Shown piece after piece: positions 62,301 to 64,000 of a stretch of DNA of 64,000 bases (the stretch's first letter is position 1; every line of letters starts with the position of its first letter). Source of the DNA: Pseudomonas sp. RGM2987 (lineage in GTDB: Bacteria > Pseudomonadota > Gammaproteobacteria > Pseudomonadales > Pseudomonadaceae); NCBI RefSeq assembly GCF_022952855.1, contig NZ_JALJDX010000218.1, forward strand, positions 62,001 through 126,000. The letters are read 5' to 3'. A program made the translations under genes and the position numbers. The notes under the pieces are model-generated. The model made no database searches. It was not told the origin of the DNA and was given only the letters and a program-made list of their open reading frames with translations.

Positions 62301-64000
62301 CGTGCTCTGCTTCGCCGTCAGGCTGCTGTACTCGCTGCTGCTTTTGCTACGCGTATTGGCCAGTTCAGTACCAATTTTGATCAATGAGCCGTTGCTAGGG
62401 GTGCCACCTTGCTTGTTTTTAAACCCGGTGCTCTGCCCATTTGCATCCGAAGCCTGACCACCCAGGTTGTAAAACGCGAGAGCGGCCTGGGCGATTTTTA
62501 CCGCCTTGAGCCGAGGGTCATCTGCATTCTCGGCGGCGTTGTACGAGTCTCGAATGCTTCTTGCAGTGTCAACCACCGCACCACCGATCACACGTCCTAC
62601 CGCCAAGCTTTTAGAGCTGTCCTCGGTGGTTTGCCGCGCTGTTTCAGCGCCTGCCTTGATAGTCACATTGGAGCCGGTAAGGGCCATGTTTTTGGTACTG
62701 ACCAGATCACTGGCCACCACACTCAACTCACGCCCAGCCGTCAACGTCACGTTTCCAGCGCTGGAACCCACCGTACTGCCCGTCAAGGTGGTTTCGTCAG
62801 CCGTGCCATTGTGCTTCTGACTGTTGATAAACAAATGCTGATTGCCAGTCATGTCATCCACGCCCAGCTTGTTGCCCGTCAACACCCCCGTCAGGTCACG
62901 ATTCTTTTCCTTGTGCATATCGGTGCGCGAGAAAGTGTTCTGCGCGGCATCGATGGTCAGGTCCCGCCCGGCCTGCACGGCCAGGTCGCCGGTACTGACC
63001 AGCGACGAGCCCGTGACCTTCACATCCTGCCCGCCCGCGACGGTAACGGTCTCGCCCGAGACAATGCTGCCCACCGCAGTGGTGCGTTTCTCGTCGACCT
63101 TGTCCTGGACTTTGCTCGACTTGAATCCACCCCAACTGCTTTTGCTTTGCTTGCGCTCATGGCGGGCGCCGTCGGAGTCGGTTGCGGCGAGCACTTGTAT
63201 ATCGTTGCCGGCGACCAGTTTCGCCGCGCCTTTGTCGGCCGTTACGGCGCTACCCGCCAGCAACAGATTTTCGCCCGCGACCAACGTGTTGTTGCCGCCG
63301 GAGCTGACCAGGCTGCCGACGTTGGTGGTGCTCTGCGTTTCATCGAGGCGGAACTTCTTGCTCGTCGAGGTCTTCTTGGTCTTGCTGTAGAAGCTGTAGT
63401 CCTGGTTTTCGGCGGACTTCAGGGCAAGGTTGCTGCCCGCCACCAAGTAAGCCTCATTGTCCGCGTTGACGGTACTCCCCACCAATGTCAGGTCCCGGCC
63501 CGCGCTCAACGTGGCATCCCCGCCCGCCTTGAGTGTGGTGGAAACTTGTTGGACATGGTCCTCTACGCTCCTGACCTTCTTGCTCTGGCCGAAGGCATGC
63601 TGTTCATTCGCAGCAGGCGCCAGGGTCAAGTTGTGCGTGGCCGCCATCACCAGATTCCGCTTGGCGTCGATCTGGCTGGCGACAACGCTGAGATCGCCGC
63701 CTGCGTTGGCTTGAAGGTCGCGCCCGACGGTGACCGTGGAGCCGAGTTGAGTAATGTTCGAGTCGCGATGATTAGCGCCGCGCGTGTGGCTGTCCGATTG
63801 CTCGGCGGCGCTGATCGTCAGGTTTCGGGCTGCACGCAACGTAGCGTCGTTGCCACTTTTGAGCACACCACCGACATTGGCCACATCCCGCCCAGCCCCA
63901 ACGCTGAGATCGCGACCCGCCTCAATCCGCGCCGCGCTATCAGCAAAACCCCGTTGCTCCGTCATGTAGCCGGTGCTGCTGGCGTGACGGGTCACCGTCC
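59328..64000 (-). CDS. CdiA-like contact-dependent inhibition/hemagglutinin protein, C-terminal part (5' end outside window)
   Basis: The frame is open from the right edge to TGA 59328, about 1557 residues. It consists of hemagglutinin repeats (N-G-x-x-x-x-x-A-G-x-D-L/x-x-x types, for example SAARIEAGRDLSVGAGRDVA), then a Gly/Ala-rich pretoxin region (VVAGGTANGVEAFNRQLH, which resembles the VENN-type boundary). A C-terminal toxin of about 120 residues follows. Its GGRYVDAPVDMPNGTIAANE followed by VKTYQRV has the D...E-x-K layout of PD-(D/E)xK nucleases. The protein would be exported by a TpsB partner outside the window and deliver the tip to neighbours. The repeats match those of the orphan module (for example 63850-63990 against 56095-56225). 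Confidence 0.85.
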   Translation of the reverse strand, partial: TVTRHASSTGYMTEQRGFADSAARIEAGRDLSVGAGRDVANVGGVLKSGNDATLRAARNLTISAAEQSDSHTRGANHRDSNITQLGSTVTVGRDLQANAGGDLSVVASQIDAKRNLVMAATHNLTLAPAANEQHAFGQSKKVRSVEDHVQQVSTTLKAGGDATLSAGRDLTLVGSTVNADNEAYLVAGSNLALKSAENQDYSFYSKTKKTSTSKKFRLDETQSTTNVGSLVSSGGNNTLVAGENLLLAGSAVTADKGAAKLVAGNDIQVLAATDSDGARHERKQSKSSWGGFKSSKVQDKVDEKRTTAVGSIVSGETVTVAGGQDVKVTGSSLVSTGDLAVQAGRDLTIDAAQNTFSRTDMHKEKNRDLTGVLTGNKLGVDDMTGNQHLFINSQKHNGTADETTLTGSTVGSSAGNVTLTAGRELSVVASDLVSTKNMALTGSNVTIKAGAETARQTTEDSSKSLAVGRVIGGAVVDTARSIRDSYNAAENADDPRLKAVKIAQAALAFYNLGGQASDANGQSTGFKNKQGGTPSNGSLIKIGTELANTRSKSSSEYSSLTAKQSTLNAGQELSIVATGEAAGTLGDVQITGSSLKAANTLLLAKNDVLLQSAQDTVDRKNDGSSNKTAIGASFNIGEQNGFTLDLGAQGAKNMGNGKSVTQVNTTLDTGLLLLQSGRDTTLEGAQVRADTIKASIGGNLNILSRQDTESSKSKQSSGGFGASICVPPFCYGSMVAGSVNAAAAKMNSNYQAVTDQSGLFAGAGGYDINVGKTTTLQGAVIASEASADKNRLSTDRLSVSDIKNTSEIKSQSAGIAISGSTGGGPSLGGSIPVALKEDDHSYTRSAVSEGTIVVRNPEGANDLVGLNRDTANANQKLDKPDEEAMQERIDLIQSSAQLASGVISTVAKAKADEAKKLGQEAKAQADAGSPGAESAARAAEVASVEAARWQVGGDKKLMADIASGLIAAGLGGATGATAVGIVANTASSDIFHKIGDYAQARATDPKSDAATRAAWAEGGAARVMLHALAGAAIGLSSGNVQSGALGAGTSAALMPYIGKALSGTAMTDADQDTLASLIAAGVGATVGSNKGTSGSVVAGGTANGVEAFNRQLHKQQEIPVLEKKAEELEKTLGQSGSSSRWIDLLMIAAGGSVDAADAARLEALFQQSQGNDPESQRFTEDLNIAKGVVAQLAAQKIPLTWSNGSQIIANGEKVFAFAATEKQFNDSTLFNAAGLYGPGAVYEQWRQYGQEQTSQHSGELTKLSSYDSNVEAAAQRLSVLAGKGIVTISPELDAAMLVMPGARAAKTVLETVLERMAVKKAAGLEAEAGVDVGAKGLTPSRGSFNEQNFTLNGQAQFVESRFIQLNTTVRLSEDFTLNTGVIVPKGSVVTVSDDVMKIVEPSGASSIKSYNKNIAQPLMLTDSGAKTFTLDDVRNLSGREKWEAGETYVQELYGSTGQRYYPVPGTGGRYVDAPVDMPNGTIAANEVKTYQRVISSTGNLNEVPLSEKIYAQIEKDLYLRDAVKGYEPKWIFLEAPPAKELSRILQLNKIDIIIHK

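Overview
The window looks like a chromosome segment of a Pseudomonas of the fluorescens group. The evidence is a tmRNA whose tag ends in AIAA, an ACC deaminase/AcdR pair of the type found in plant-associated pseudomonads, many REP/REPIN elements with the GTGGGAGC...GCTCCCAC core, DUF3077-type small genes, and high-GC codon use in the core genes. GC falls in several accessory blocks.

Layout. 1-1.5 kb: the 3' part of a D-lactate dehydrogenase gene and a small exported protein. 1.6-19.9 kb: ssrA (tmRNA) followed by an island of about 17.8 kb. The island is bounded by the intact tmRNA 3' end and a degenerate second copy of it at 19768-19872. Inside are the ssrA-type integrase (broken by an in-frame TAA), an Integrase_1-type recombinase (two TGA stops and a frameshift), a type I restriction-modification operon hsdM-hsdS-orf-hsdR carrying an embedded unknown gene with a HEPN-like Rx4H motif, a HExxH protein, and the remains of a prophage: frameshifted small regulators, an intact XRE/ImmA pair with its own operator, a broken spanin gene and a third broken integrase. 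All three recombinases are dead, so the island is probably fixed in place.

20-30 kb: ordinary chromosome. A LysE exporter is followed by a divergent LysR regulator and a peptide-type ABC transporter operon (SBP, two permeases, two ATPases) that runs with overlapping start/stop codons into two M20 peptidases. This looks like a peptide or N-acyl amino acid uptake and hydrolysis unit. Two REPINs fill the convergent gap at 30 kb.

30-35.7 kb: acdS, two small proteins that look like tandem paralogues, and an AceE-like E1 on one strand, with acdR divergent. ACC deaminase makes 2-oxobutyrate, and an E1-type 2-oxoacid dehydrogenase could consume it, as proposed for MdeB next to methionine gamma-lyase. 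35.7-42 kb: an AraC/SDR divergent pair, then a Fur-box-preceded FecI-type sigma factor, FecR-type regulator and TonB-dependent transducer with an N-terminal signalling domain.

42-46 kb: a tight minus-strand operon encoding a Ycf46-like AAA ATPase, a radical-SAM activase-like protein, a protein that looks like a DUF1257 (Ycf35)-DUF2997 fusion, a four-helix membrane protein with a cytosolic domain, and a small possibly frameshifted exported protein. This is the least familiar system in the window. 46-48 kb: a leucine-rich-repeat protein.

48-64 kb: a contact-dependent-inhibition style locus. A CdiA-like gene runs off the right edge and ends in a probable nuclease toxin followed by its immunity gene. 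Downstream lies a second, 5'-truncated CdiA module with a Hint domain and a different toxin tip plus a SUKH-like immunity gene. A near-identical direct repeat of about 580 bp, each copy carrying a DUF3077 gene with a long conserved leader, lies on both sides of this orphan module. A KptA gene, an IS110-family remnant and an exact 11-bp-period repeat array lie at its distal end.
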